Shown: positions 29,603 to 39,485, counted from the stretch's first letter. The stretch: 64,000 bases of DNA from Euglena gracilis (GCA_039621445.1 CP154956.1:91793934-91857933); one strand, 5' to 3'. The notes: generated by a model not told the origin, from the sequence alone. Translations and numbers: made by a program.

Positions 29603-30900
29603 TGTTAACGCGGGACGCCCACCCCGTGTCCGCCCCCCCGAGGGGGAACCCGGGATGGGCCTCCGGCGGCGTAGGATCTTTATTCCCAACCTCAGTTTCA
29701 GGGATCCAACACAAACTCGAATCCCTTCGGGCTCCATGCATACCCCCCCTTGCATATCCCCAAACATACCTGGGTCACTTCTGGGTAAAACCAGGGTGGG
29801 CTCAGGTCCCTGAATCTTACCCAGCCCCATTGTCAGGTCCAGGGGGGGGAAAGAACCCCCCGCCATCTGGACTCCTTCCCAACCCCACACCATTCCTCCC
29901 AGATGAAACATTTCCAGCCTGTTTCTGGATAAATCCAAGGTCTGTGTTGGAAAAACAAAACCCAAACAAACAGGCAAAACAACCTGACTTCGCAACCAAC
30001 AAAACAAAAGCGACGAAGGTTCACGGGTGACCGTTCAGCCAATGAATGTTACCGCAGTTTCCACTTCTGACAATGTCTTTGATCGAATTGCTTGACTTCT
30101 TTCAATGATGTTTCATAATCCAAGAATCTTGACAACTTGCATCTTTGAGAAACTTGGGAAACTGGGAAACCCACTGTGGAAAGTGGAACATGAAAAACAA
30201 ATGTGCAGAACGCGGGCAACTCAATGAGACTATGCGCCATACCAACCCTCACCTCCCAATACTACCCCCTGCCCTTTTCACACTTATGCACGTGCTGGCT
30301 GGGTTATTGGAAGGTTACTGATTAGGCATGGCCACAGATTAGGATAGGAGCCTATGCCAAGGCACTCCCTACCTTTGGCGTCATTCCCTCCTCTCTTCCT
30401 GCGCCCTGTCCCCCAGGTGCCACACTCTGGAAAATGACTCTGGCCATCATTCCGTATGTGAGAACCCAACTTTCATCCTGGAAGAAAAATCCAAAGTGCA
30501 AAGATGTTTCTCCCCCATCATTCCAGGTCACAGGCCAGTTTAACCAACCACAGGGTCACACACTGGCTCGCACAAGCTTGCAAACAAACGGTCATTCACC
30601 TTTCGGGAGGCGCAGGGGCTATGTGCGGTCATAGCGACTCCTCGCACACACTCCCCCCCCTTTTTAGCGCTCAGACAGACCTTGAATCCCCCCCCTGTGG
30701 GGATGCCAAGAGGCACATTTCTTCCGCCTCGGCAGGAGGCACCCAAGGACCTGCCCCCCCCCCCCCAAACCTCAGGAGGGGCGGGACAATTTATCCTCAC
30801 TCTTCACATTGTTCGCGGGATGAGCGGACCCACCACGGGAAGCCTCATCCCCCCTTCAGCGGAGTGGGTGTTCTTCCCAGGTTTCCCGGACCCCCCCACA
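29603..30900 (-). repeat. E4 LTR, downstream (3') copy in element orientation
   Basis: Begins TGTTAACGCGGGACG and ends CCCCACA. Over 30020-30890 it is almost identical to 36050-36920, with differences mainly in homopolymer lengths, so the insertion is recent relative to the host DIRS copy. Confidence 0.85.
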
Positions 30901-30910
30901 CCCCCCTACT
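30901..30910 (-). promoter_or_regulatory. E4 polypurine tract
   Basis: On the minus strand the sequence directly before the 3' LTR reads AGTAGGGGGG, a purine-rich tract of the kind that primes plus-strand DNA synthesis. Confidence 0.55.
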
Positions 30911-31980
30911 CAAAAAGTTTCTCCCAGAAACTTCTACACTCAACCGACCGTAGGGAGGCGGGGTCCGGAAACCTGCCTCACTCCACCCAAAAAAATCTGA
31001 TGTCGGCCCGAAGCACCGACACCTTCACGTGGACTCTTCCGGGACGCCTCTCCCCCCCGGGAGGTCTTGACGGACCTCCTCGCAGAAAGGGCCCCACATT
31101 TTCAAGATGTCTCCCCCGCTAGGAAGCTAGGAAGGCACCGTTCTCAACGAGTTCCCCCCCCCCCGTGGGGAGGGCTCAACATGCAAGCGGCCTCCCCCGC
31201 TGGGAAAGCCTGATCATTCGAGGACCCGCCCCCCGGGAAGGTTCGCCGGATGCCTCCCTCCGGGAAGGCTATCACATTGACCACACCATTCTGGTCACAG
31301 GGAGGGGTTTTCACAGGTGAACCCGAAACCTGCCGTTAGGGTTTTCACCCACAGCCCTGCTTCCCGCATGGTTCTCCCCCCCCCATCGTCCTCCGGGGGT
31401 TCTGAATCCGTTGGCCACTGGGTCAGGCAGGGGGTGCTCTCGGGACCCCCTCCCCCAGGACCGTTTCTATATTCCTAGCGTGCTGCAGTTCTGAATCCGA
31501 GTCTCCACCGAATTTGGGCACATCACAGATCCCAACTCCGGAAAAACTGCAAAACTGAAAGACTGGGGGGGTCGCACCCTTTTCACTCCGGCCTGCTTCA
31601 GCAGGCCCCTTGTGCGGGTAGGGACTATCTATTGACCAACCCCAGGCTTGGCACCCTTTGAAGTCTGGCCCTCGCCTTTTCTGCAACCTGAGCTCTGCAG
31701 GGTCCCCTCTTCCAGGGGAATAAGGACTCCATGTTTGAACCGAACTTCAAATCAAACTTTTCCACGTCACCCAACACAGGATCCCCAACTGGGCACAACA
31801 TGCAATCCAACTGGGAAGAGCTGCAGAACCAACCACACAAGAATGCCCTATCGAAAATCTTCGACGCCCACCCCAGGTCCATGGCTGCACGCCAACCTTG
31901 CTGCAGGATGGGTGAACTCCCTCCCCAGAGGTTCACAACCACAAAATGCTGTTTCTCGGGCTGCACCACCTGGGGTTGTC
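30911..31980. other. E4 interior, C-rich region without clear gene
   Basis: Long runs of C and CTCCCCC units dominate. A minus frame at 31625-31969 (114 aa, Cys/Trp-containing) is open, but I cannot assign it. Confidence 0.35.
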
Positions 31981-31984
31981 AAGG

Positions 31985-32290
31985 TCAAAGCTGCCCCCCC
32001 CCCCCAGGTGGGCCCTTTCCTCGGTTGGTGTCCCCCCCCCCGGGAGGACTGACCAGTGGACGACACCCCCCCCCCTGGGAGGTCTCCCTGAAAACAGTTG
32101 CCTCCCCCCCCCAGAGGCCCCTTTCATCGGTTGGTGTTCCCCCCCGCTGGGAGGGCTGACCACCGGAAGACACCCCCCCCCACTGGGAGGTCTCCTTGAA
32201 AACAGTTGCCTCCCCCCAGAGGCCCCTTTCATCGGTTGGTGTTCCCCCCTGCTGGGAGGACTCACCAAAAAGGGGCTTCCCCGCTGGGAA
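31985..32290. repeat. E4 minisatellite, about 105-bp units
   Basis: About 2.5 units, each with TTTCATCGGTTGGTGT, a C-run, GGGAGG-CTGACCA and GAAAACAGTTGCCTCCCC. Units differ mainly in C-run length. ORFs on both strands here are repeat translations. Confidence 0.75.
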
Positions 32291-32486
32291 GACTTCATGC
32301 AAGCCGAGTGTCTCTCCCCCTGGAGGACTCAACACACACTGGATGCTCCCCCCGCTGGGAGAGCTTTCTTCACCTTTCACAGATTTTTCGCATGGACAAA
32401 GCAAACACAATGATGGACAACACCTCTCAAATCCTCACCTGGAGTCGAGGCTGCACAACACTTGCCCACACAGGGCTGCGACCCCC

Positions 32487-33056
32487 CTACTCAGGCCTTT
32501 GCAGGGGGGACACCCCCCTCCGGTGCTGGCCTTTTCCCTTTTGGGCGAGTACACAATCCTGCCCTCTCATTTTGACAATCACCTTCCTTGATGCACTCTG
32601 ATCTCCCTGGCAGCTGAACTGGGCTGTTGAGGGATCCCGAAACGTGGCAAACCCCAAACACATGGAACTTTTTGCAAAAGTCCCAAGGGACGTGCCCAAA
32701 ATTGGCTGGGCGTGGGGGGTTCTGGCTCCCACACCAGCGATTTTCAGCCTTGTGCGAAAATCTTCACCCTCCCCATCAAACACGGCACTCAGAGTCACTG
32801 ATGGCAAAAAAATCAACCCTCCTCCCCCATCCCACGGGAACTCCTGGGCACCCAACGGTGGCGGGGGAGGATGTGCCATCAGCAAATCCCCTTGCGGAAC
32901 CCCCATGATCTGGAAATGGGGAATCAACACTGCTGTCCCAGCGTCTGCTACATGCGTGACACATTCAATGCCCAACTCTGCCCAAAACCTGTCCCACCCA
33001 GGGGAATCTTGTGGGTTTCCCGACCCCCGGGTGGGCATGCTGGGCTGGGCTATCAA
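32487..33056 (-). CDS. E4 ORF2, unknown protein (189 aa)
   Basis: Follows the ORF1 stop within about 20 bp on the minus strand. It has a mixed composition suggestive of a folded domain (blocks VTHVADAGTAVLIPHFQIMG, LPSVTLSAVFDG, ILGTSLGTFAKSSMCLGFATF). The GTAV.. and ILGT.. blocks recall aspartic-protease strands, but I see no DTG/DSG catalytic motif and do not claim it. Poly-Pro at about residues 81-85 comes from a C-run. Confidence 0.45.
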   Translation of the reverse strand: MIAQPSMPTRGSGNPQDSPGWDRFWAELGIECVTHVADAGTAVLIPHFQIMGVPQGDLLMAHPPPPPLGAQEFPWDGGGGLIFLPSVTLSAVFDGEGEDFRTRLKIAGVGARTPHAQPILGTSLGTFAKSSMCLGFATFRDPSTAQFSCQGDQSASRKVIVKMRGQDCVLAQKGKGQHRRGVSPLQRPE

Positions 33057-33074
33057 ATTCGCGGTGGGTTTGGG

Positions 33075-34094
33075 CTAAGCTGAAACCAATGGAATGGGGG
33101 GCTGGGATTCGGCCTCAACCCCCACTAAATCCTCCCCCCTCCCTGCTGCCTTCAACCCGATTCCTATCACAGGAAATCGTCCTTTCACGGCAGGACATTC
33201 CCTGGATGGAAAATTGAAATTCTGCTGGCTGCCCCACTGGAGTAGGTCTTGAACTGTCGGTTCTGGCCGAGCAGTCGGTTCTGACTGGGCTGGCCCCTTT
33301 GCAGCTTGCTGGGGCTGAGTTGGCAAGGGCTGGGCTGCCCCCTGCCCACTCGTCCCGTGACATATGCCTTGTGAACTCGCAGAAGGGGTGGCTGGGGAAA
33401 AAAAACCAGGTGGACTGTGACTCGGAAGTTGCTCACCCAATTCCATCAGAGAATGCATGCGATCCGAACAAGACCGCAACATTTCAGACCACGCCAACCT
33501 CTTTTTCCTGCAATTTTCAGCCTCCGCACGAAATCTTTCCACCCTTTCAGAAGCCAGACGCATTCTGTTGGCCCAGCCAGCAGGACTGACGTCTGTGACT
33601 CTGCCACTGGGTGACATGCCAACCCCTGCCGACATGACAAACACTGCCTGAAATTGCAACTCGGATTCTGGCTCCACGACTGGACTTGAAGGTTGTTCAC
33701 TGGCTGACCGCACTGACTCTGGAGCAACTGATTGGGGAGAGGTCGGACCATGATTATTTGGACATGCACTTCCCAGTTGAAATTGCTTCTCTGAAACTGG
33801 CCCACGGACCCTCCCCAACTCTGCCAATCCCAGACCACTTTCACCAAAACAATGCTGGCTGGTCGGCTGAGCTGTCTTTTGTGTAACTGACTGGAGCTGG
33901 TCTAGCTTGTCGACAGTCGGCTGTGGCTGAGCTGAGCTGTCGATCACTGACTGCTGCTGGGCTGGCACCACGACAATTGGCCGGTGCCGGGTTGGCAATT
34001 CCATGATGGGCTGGGTAGGCAATTGCATCATGGGCTGGGTTAGCCCCATGATGGGTTGGGTTGGCTCTTGCATCATGGGCTGGGCTGGCTCCAT
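33075..34094 (-). CDS. E4 ORF1, C-terminal part after a frameshift (339 aa)
   Basis: It begins in the Gln/Pro/Met repeat zone and continues into non-repetitive sequence with a charged helix (AEAENCRKKRLAWSEMLRS, then SLMELGEQL), likely a coiled coil, and a Pro/Gln-rich end. It overlaps the upstream frame within the repeats. Slippage in the repeat array probably produced the frame change, and the two frames together would form one protein of about 850 residues. Confidence 0.5.
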   Translation of the reverse strand: MEPAQPMMQEPTQPIMGLTQPMMQLPTQPIMELPTRHRPIVVVPAQQQSVIDSSAQPQPTVDKLDQLQSVTQKTAQPTSQHCFGESGLGLAELGRVRGPVSEKQFQLGSACPNNHGPTSPQSVAPESVRSASEQPSSPVVEPESELQFQAVFVMSAGVGMSPSGRVTDVSPAGWANRMRLASERVERFRAEAENCRKKRLAWSEMLRSCSDRMHSLMELGEQLPSHSPPGFFSPATPSASSQGICHGTSGQGAAQPLPTQPQQAAKGPAQSEPTARPEPTVQDLLQWGSQQNFNFPSRECPAVKGRFPVIGIGLKAAGRGEDLVGVEAESQPPIPLVSA

Positions 34095-35625
34095 GATGGG
34101 CTGGGCTGGGCTCTCGCATCAAGGTCTGGGTTGGCTCCATGATGGGCTGGGCTGGCTCTTGCATCATGGGCTGGGCTGGCTGCATGATGTGCTGGGCTGG
34201 CTCGGCTGGCTCCTGCATCATGGGCTGGGCTGGCTCTTGCATCATTGACTGGGCTGGCCCGTGCATGATGGGCTGGGCCCGCCCGTGCGTAATTGGCTGG
34301 GGCACTGCAATTTCTGGGCTCTTCTGACCCAAAAACTGCTGGCTGGTTGACTGGGCCGGCTCCTGCATGATGGGCTGGGCTGGCCCGTGCATGATGGGCT
34401 GGGCTGGCCCGTACATGATTGGCTGGGACACTGCAATTTCTGGGCTCCTCTGACCCAAAAACTGCTGGCCAATTGACTGGGTCGGCCCCTGCATGATGGG
34501 CTGGGCTGGCCCGTGCGTAATTGGCTGGGGCACTGCAATTTCTGGGCTTCTCTGACCCAAAAACTGCTGGCCGGTTGACTGGGCTGGTCCTGCGTTTGGC
34601 TGGTGCTGGGCTGGCCCCTGCAGAATTGGCTGGGGCTGGGCTGACTCCTGCGCATCTGGCTGAGCTCTCCCTGCTGCAGCTGGCTGGAGTTGGGCTGGCC
34701 CCCCGACTGCTGGCTGGGGCTGGGCTGCCCCCCCGACTGCTGGCTGTGGCTGGGCTGGCGCTGCGTTTGGCTGGTGCTGGGCTGGCCCCCCGACTGCTGG
34801 CTGGGGCTGGGCTGGCTCTGCGTTTGCCAATGCAATTTCCAATTGAAATTGCAAACGGGCTTCAACTCCCAAACTGTCATGGGCAAAAACTTGTTGACTA
34901 ATTCCTGCTGGCTGTGGCTGGCACTGAGCTGGCGTTGGGCTGGGCTGTGCAGTTCCAATCATAAATTGCGACTCAGCCCCCCTAATTTCCAGACCCCCTG
35001 GGACTGAAAATTGTTGAACACCAGCATCACACCTTGCCACTTCGTCATCTTGCTTGCTGGGCTTCTGGTCCCGTCGGTATTCCTCGTTCAATTGATAATG
35101 TTTCGGTCCGCTGCCAATTGAACTTGTGGCCTCCGGGCCAGGGCCTCGGTCCTCGAGGCCCTCTCGCAGCACCTGAGGTATAGACGCCTGCAAAAAACTG
35201 GAATTATTTTCAGATAGGTTGGGAGGCAACAGAAAACTTTCATGGTCACCCAGATTGTTGTAATCAGCAAAAAACACCTGGGGTTCCGTCTGGAAACCCC
35301 CTTGGATCTCCCTGAATTGCAATGTCGGCGACATTACAAACCAACACCACCCGGCTGCTGCCTTCAAACCAATGATGACAATCATCACCAAAAAAATCCA
35401 ACCCATCACCGCAACCAGTTCCATAACTGTTGGTGTCTGAAAATTTGCCTCTGCGAAACTCAGGGCAAAATAACTTACACAGACAAACTGATTCACTGAC
35501 AATCCAACCAAAAAACTGACTGCAGCCTTCGCCCCTCTGATTACCATGTTTACGCTGGGAAACATGGATTTTGAAATTGCTGAAAAACACAAAACAGCAA
35601 CCGCAGCACAAACCTCTGCGACCAT
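33841..35625 (-). CDS. E4 ORF1: membrane-anchored Pro/Gln repeat protein (594 aa from the junction ATG)
   Basis: The frame is open from 35760 inside the LTR. The ATG at 35623-35625 (its A is the last LTR base, its TG the start of the primer-binding site) is the most attractive start. Hydrophobic segments follow at about residues 4-16, 31-56 and 66-96 (for example GWIFLVMIVIIGLKAAAGW). After these come a polar stretch and then long imperfect repeats of PAQPQPAVGG, PAQPIMQGP and QQFLGQ(R/K)SPEIAV units. No gag or pol motif. It could be a gag replacement, an env-like membrane protein or a captured host gene. Confidence 0.6.
   Translation of the reverse strand: MVAEVCAAVAVLCFSAISKSMFPSVNMVIRGAKAAVSFLVGLSVNQFVCVSYFALSFAEANFQTPTVMELVAVMGWIFLVMIVIIGLKAAAGWCWFVMSPTLQFREIQGGFQTEPQVFFADYNNLGDHESFLLPPNLSENNSSFLQASIPQVLREGLEDRGPGPEATSSIGSGPKHYQLNEEYRRDQKPSKQDDEVARCDAGVQQFSVPGGLEIRGAESQFMIGTAQPSPTPAQCQPQPAGISQQVFAHDSLGVEARLQFQLEIALANAEPAQPQPAVGGPAQHQPNAAPAQPQPAVGGAAQPQPAVGGPAQLQPAAAGRAQPDAQESAQPQPILQGPAQHQPNAGPAQSTGQQFLGQRSPEIAVPQPITHGPAQPIMQGPTQSIGQQFLGQRSPEIAVSQPIMYGPAQPIMHGPAQPIMQEPAQSTSQQFLGQKSPEIAVPQPITHGRAQPIMHGPAQSMMQEPAQPMMQEPAEPAQHIMQPAQPMMQEPAQPIMEPTQTLMREPSPAHHGASPAHDARANPTHHGANPAHDAIAYPAHHGIANPAPANCRGASPAAVSDRQLSSATADCRQARPAPVSYTKDSSADQPALFW
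34000..34860. repeat. Coding minisatellite in E4 ORF1
   Basis: Repeats of TGGGCTGGGCTGGC with ATGATG or CATCAT spacers, plus a longer higher-order unit containing CAATTTCTGGGCT and CCCAAAAACTGCTGG (three copies at about 34310, 34430 and 34535). All keep an open minus frame over most of their length. Confidence 0.8.
35613..35624 (-). promoter_or_regulatory. E4 primer-binding site, close to initiator tRNA-Met type
   Basis: The minus strand reads TGGTCGCAGAGG immediately after the LTR. The complement of a vertebrate-type initiator tRNA-Met 3' end is TGGTAGCAGAGG (one mismatch) and the plant-type site is TGGTATCAGAGC. Starting with TGG exactly at the LTR border is the hallmark of a primer site. 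Confidence 0.8.
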
Positions 35626-36928
35626 GTTAACGCGGGACGCCCACCCCGTGTCCACCCCCGCGGGGTGGAACCCGGGATGGGCCTCCGGCGGCGTAGGATC
35701 CTTATTCCCAACCTCAGTTTCAGGGGATCCAACACAAACTCGAATCCCTTCGGGCTCCATGCATACCCCCCCATATCCCCAAACATACCTGGGTCACTAC
35801 TGGGTAAAACCAGGGTGGGCTCAGGTCCCTGATTCCTACCCAGCCCCCTTGTCAGGTCCAGGGGGGGAGGAAACTCCCCGCCCTCTCATTCTGGCTTCCT
35901 TCCCAACCCCACACCATTCCACCCGGATGAAACATTTCCAGCCTGTTTCTGGATGAATCCAAGGTCTATGTTGGGAAAACAAAACCCAAACAAACAGGCA
36001 AAACAACCTGACTTCGCAACCAACAAAACAAAACAAAAGTGACGAAGGTTCACGGGTGACCGTTCAGCCAATGAATGTTACCGCAGTTTCAACTTCTGAC
36101 AATGTCTTTGATCGAATTGCTTGACTTCTTTCAATGATGTTTCATAATCCAAGAATCTTGACAACTTGCATCTTTGAGAAACTTGGGAAACTGGGAAACC
36201 CACTGTGGAAAGTGGAACATGAAAAACAAATGTGCAGAACGCGGGCAACTCAATGAGACTATGCGCCATACCAACCCTCACCTCCCAATACTACCCCCTG
36301 CCCTTTTCACACTTATGCATGTGCTGGCTGGGTTATTGGAAGGTTACTGATTAGGCATGGCCACAGATTAGGATAGGAGCCTATGCCAAGGCACTCCCTA
36401 CCTTTGGCGTCATTCCCTCCTCTCTTCCTGCGCCCTGTCCCCCAGGTGCCACACTCTGGAAAATGACTCTGGCCATCATTCCGTATGTGAGAACCCAACT
36501 TTCATCCTGGAAGAAAAATCCAAAGTGCAAAGATGTTTCTCCCCCATCATTCCAGGTCACAGGCCAGTTTAACCAACCACAGGGTCACACACTGGCTCGC
36601 ACAAGCTTGCAAACAAACGGTCATTCACCTTTCGGGAGGCGCAGGGGCTATGTGCGGTCATAGCGACTCCTCGCACACACTCCCCCCCCTTTTTAGCGCT
36701 CAGACAGACCTTGAATCCCCCCCCTGTGGGGACGCCAAGAGGCACATTTCTTCCGCCTCGGCAGGAGGCACCCAAGGACCTGGCCCCCCCCCAAACCTCA
36801 GGAGGGGCGGGACAATTTATCCTCACTCTTCACATTGTTCGCGGGATGAGCAGACCCACCACGAGAAGCCTCACCCCCCCTTCAGCGGAGTGGGTGTTCT
36901 TCCCGCAGGTTTCCCGAACCCCCCCACA
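35625..36928 (-). repeat. E4 LTR, upstream (5') copy in element orientation
   Basis: Partner of 29603-30900. The promoter and RNA start should lie in it if the element is transcribed. A cluster of short C-runs and a TTTTTAGCGC block near 36690 are shared with the other LTR. Confidence 0.85.
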
Positions 36929-36932
36929 GGGG

Positions 36933-37370
36933 TTGGTTTGTGAAATTGGTCAGTGGAAGGGGGTGGATGCTTTACAGCCCATTATCAAAGACTTGGTGCC
37001 CAAGGTGCTTTGGAAGGTGCCCTGGCTCGTACTCCCTCAAGGCATTCCGACAAGGGAGGACGGGGCACCGAGGGCGAAGCACAAAGACATTTTGAGCCCG
37101 ACCCCCCACCCATTTACGAAAATTTGTCTTCAAACGCCCTCGGTCAGAAGATTGGGGCCGGGGGGAGGCAGGGGGGGACCCCCCAGCGACAAAGACAGCG
37201 CCATGGTCGCCACGTCGGAGACAATATAGCCAGCTCCGGCGAGGCGGCACTAAGAGGGACCTCCTAACCCAGCGCAGCGAGCAATCACACTGCGGACCGC
37301 CGGCGAGCACGGCACGGCCTCGCAATGTCTTTGTGCTCCGCCCTTTGTGTCCCTTCTCCCCTTTTTTTTC
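36933..37370 (+). pseudogene. DIRS locus D (plus): recombinase C-terminus and terminal repeat
   Basis: LVCEIGQWKGVDALQ resumes the recombinase, collinear with 20.36 kb. The Tyr-containing TAHYQRLGAQGALEGALA block is readable in a second frame (36953-37040). From about 37050 it runs into the shared terminal repeat. Confidence 0.7.
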
Positions 37371-37379
37371 GGCTGGCCT

Positions 37380-37610
37380 TGGGGGAGGACGATGGCCTCA
37401 CAAGGGCAAAGTGCGGAGCCCGAGGTGTCCTCCTTTTTGGCTCTCCCGTTTCTGCGTGTCAAAGGGAAAAATTAAGAATCAGCCAACTTTGGCGAAAAAG
37501 GCACTAAGCAGGGACGCGCAGCGAACAATCACACAGCACTGCCAGCTAGCAAGGCATGGCCTCACAAGGGCAAATTGCGGAGCCCGAGGTGTCACATTCT
37601 TTCCTCTTCT
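37380..37610 (+). repeat. Second DIRS terminal repeat block
   Basis: GGCAAAGTGCGGAGCCCGAG, AAAAAGGCACTAAGCAGGGA and AACAATCACACAGCACTGCC blocks repeat those at 37.24-37.35 and 25.94-26.10 kb, so two element termini are adjacent here. Confidence 0.65.
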
Positions 37611-37699
37611 TTCGGTAATCCCAAGACTTTTTTGATTGAATTTTACCTTTTTGAATTGAATTGAATTCTTGATCTCAACCTGATTTTTGATTCTTCTTG

Positions 37700-38660
37700 A
37701 CTCAGCATGCACAATTCTTTGAATGAAACATCAGGAAGGAGCGAACCTTGGGGGGGGGGGAAGGTACACAGGTAAAAAGTGGCGAAAGCGGGGGAAAATT
37801 TGCTAATTCAGGTGCGCAGGCGGCCGCCTCCCGCCGCCCACACTCCCCTTCCTACCGAGGCGCCCGGCCTCGCCTGCCTTCGGCTAACCTCGGAGGCGGA
37901 GAGTGGGGGGCAATGGGCACCTCATCGGCGAAGTGAACAGAATGTACAAACAAAAAGCATCAGGGGCGTTACGTGCATACGGAGGTGCAGGGGTATACGG
38001 AGGGCAGGGGTGTGGTCCGGTCCTTCGGCCCTGGCCTTCGGCGTTTCGGCTGGTTGGGGGGGTCCTGGTTCGGTGGCCTTTGGGGGGCCCCTGGGGGGTC
38101 CTGGTTCGGTGGCCTCTGGGGCCCCTTGGGGGTGGGGGCCCTGGTTTGGTGGCCTTTGGGGCCCCCTGGGGGGGTCCTGGCTCGGTTGCCTTTGTGGTCC
38201 CTTGGGGGGGGGGGCCTGGCTTTGGCTCTGCGGTGCCCCCTGGGGGGGGGGGGGGGCTTTGGCTGTGGTGCCCCCTAGGGGGAGGGGGGCGCGCCACAGA
38301 AGCCTGGTCAGGGGCTGGCGTTGGTTCTCGGGCGGTCTGCTGGCAGGCCCGCCGAGCCTGCCTACCAGCTCCTGTGGGCGCCTTGGGAGGGGGTGGAAGT
38401 CCTCCGGACTTTGGGCGGAAGCCGCAATCCTTCTGAGTGGCTTGTCAGCCGCGCCAGGGGCTGGGGGCTGTGCCCCCTTGGGGGGGGGGGGGCTGGCTTT
38501 GGCTTCGGTATCCCCTGGGGGGGGGTGGCTTTGGCTCTTCCGTTCCCCCTGGGGGGGCTTGGTCGTTCGGTTCCCCATGGGGGGTGCTGGCTCGGTGTCC
38601 CCCGCGGGGGTCTTGGCTCTTCGGCCCCCTGAAAGGGCTGCCTAGCTCCCTCACTCCCCT
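37700..38660 (-). pseudogene. DIRS locus E (minus): ORF1 end expanded into a Pro-rich minisatellite
   Basis: The minus frames read PPKATEPGPP, PPPQGAP and similar units. On the plus strand this is G-run-rich DNA with GGTGGCCTTTGGGGCCCC-like units about 36-40 bp long (38060-38290) and further GGTGGCTTTGG units to 38640. The plus-strand ORF over the same DNA is a shadow. Confidence 0.5.
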
Positions 38661-39411
38661 GGGGGGGGGGGTACCTTGCTGCCTTGGCTCTCTGCCTCCC
38701 CTCGCTGGCTGGGGGGTTGGCTGGCTGGTGGCCCCCCTTTGGCTTTGATGTAATTCCTGATCTTCTTGTTGAACTTTCTGGCCCCAGTGGCCTTGATGGT
38801 AACTTGAAAGGCCCCGACGGCCTGATTGGGTTCTGGGTTGCCATGCCCATTTGAAATCTTGAGGGGTTCTTGGGGCCCCACCCTTGACCCCTGGGGGGTG
38901 GTGTGATTGAGAAAAGATGGGGATGGTGTGTTTGAATTTTTCTGCCCCTGCCATGTCCTGTGGGGTCTGGGTGCTGGTGGCCACCTTGGCCTTTGTTCCA
39001 GCGACTTTGGATGGTGTGGATGCCTTCATGGCCCGTTCTGCCGTGATGGCCTTTGTTGCCTTCATGGCCTGTGCGGTTTTGGCTGCCATCGCCCCGCTTG
39101 AACACATTGTGTGTTTTTAATTATTGGCCCTTATGGCCCTGGCTGGTTCCAATGGCCGTGATGGCTTGCTAGCTGTTGCATCTGCCCCTGGCAGGGTCGT
39201 CTGACCACTGTCTGCCAGGGCCCGTGGCCATCACTTTGGGGGGTTTGGGTTGTGGAAGTTTCTTTTGTGGAAATCTCTTTTTGGGAAGGGGCAGCCACGG
39301 TTCACCGCAGTCGACCCGCGTGGTCATGTTGTCCAGCTGCCCCTGCTTCTGCTGCTCCCTCTTGAAGTTCTCCAGCGCTGCTCGTCTTGGAAATTGCATC
39401 TTTCATTGAAA
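38660..39411 (-). pseudogene. DIRS locus E (minus): ORF1 (gag-like) 5' half
   Basis: Frames contain GHEGNKGHHGRTGHEGIH, QIPSRFQMGMATQNP and, near the start, ENFKREQQKQGQLDNMTTR and PLPKKRFPQKK. Same family as 25.65-25.84 kb. The start lies at about 39411 in the frame matching MKDAISK... Confidence 0.6.
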
Positions 39412-39477
39412 ACTTTCAGATGCTTCAACAATCCTCACCCAATTGTCCAATGTCTGCATCATGCCCAACATCTGCAT

Positions 39478-39485
39478 CTTGTCCA
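39478..39485. repeat. 8-bp target duplication CTTGTCCA, left of MITE-A
   Basis: CTTGTCCA at 39478-39485 and again at 39900-39907 directly flank the inverted-repeat element. The octamer is also a unit of the surrounding minisatellite, so part of the match could be pre-existing. Confidence 0.65.

Larger units (their letters stand above)
29603..36928 (-). mobile_element. E4: 7.3-kb LTR retrotransposon inserted in a DIRS recombinase
   Basis: LTRs of 1,298 bp (29603-30900) and 1,304 bp (35625-36928) start TG and end CA and are flanked by GGGG. On the minus strand a primer-binding site abuts the upstream LTR (35613-35624) and a G-run polypurine tract abuts the downstream LTR, so the element is minus-oriented. 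The interior (30901-35624) has no recognisable protease, RT, RNase H or integrase. It encodes a membrane-anchored repeat protein. This is a non-autonomous (LARD-like) element or one with captured genes. Confidence 0.85.

Noticed and set aside
30960-31420. Plus-strand Pro-rich ORFs in the C-rich E4 interior
   Set aside because: C-run-driven frames that are not matched by any motif and lie antisense to the inferred element orientation.
32487-33056. Retropepsin or pepsin-like protease in E4 ORF2
   Set aside because: Some strand-like blocks are suggestive, but no DTG/DSG catalytic motif can be seen.
33841-35625. Retroviral envelope gene in E4
   Set aside because: It comes first after the LTR, has N-terminal hydrophobic segments and repeats, and shows no envelope features such as a cleavage site plus C-terminal anchor. 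Left as unknown.
37779-38645. 288-aa plus-strand Gly/Trp-rich ORF
   Set aside because: Shadow of a G-run minisatellite. The opposite strand continues the DIRS ORF1 family.
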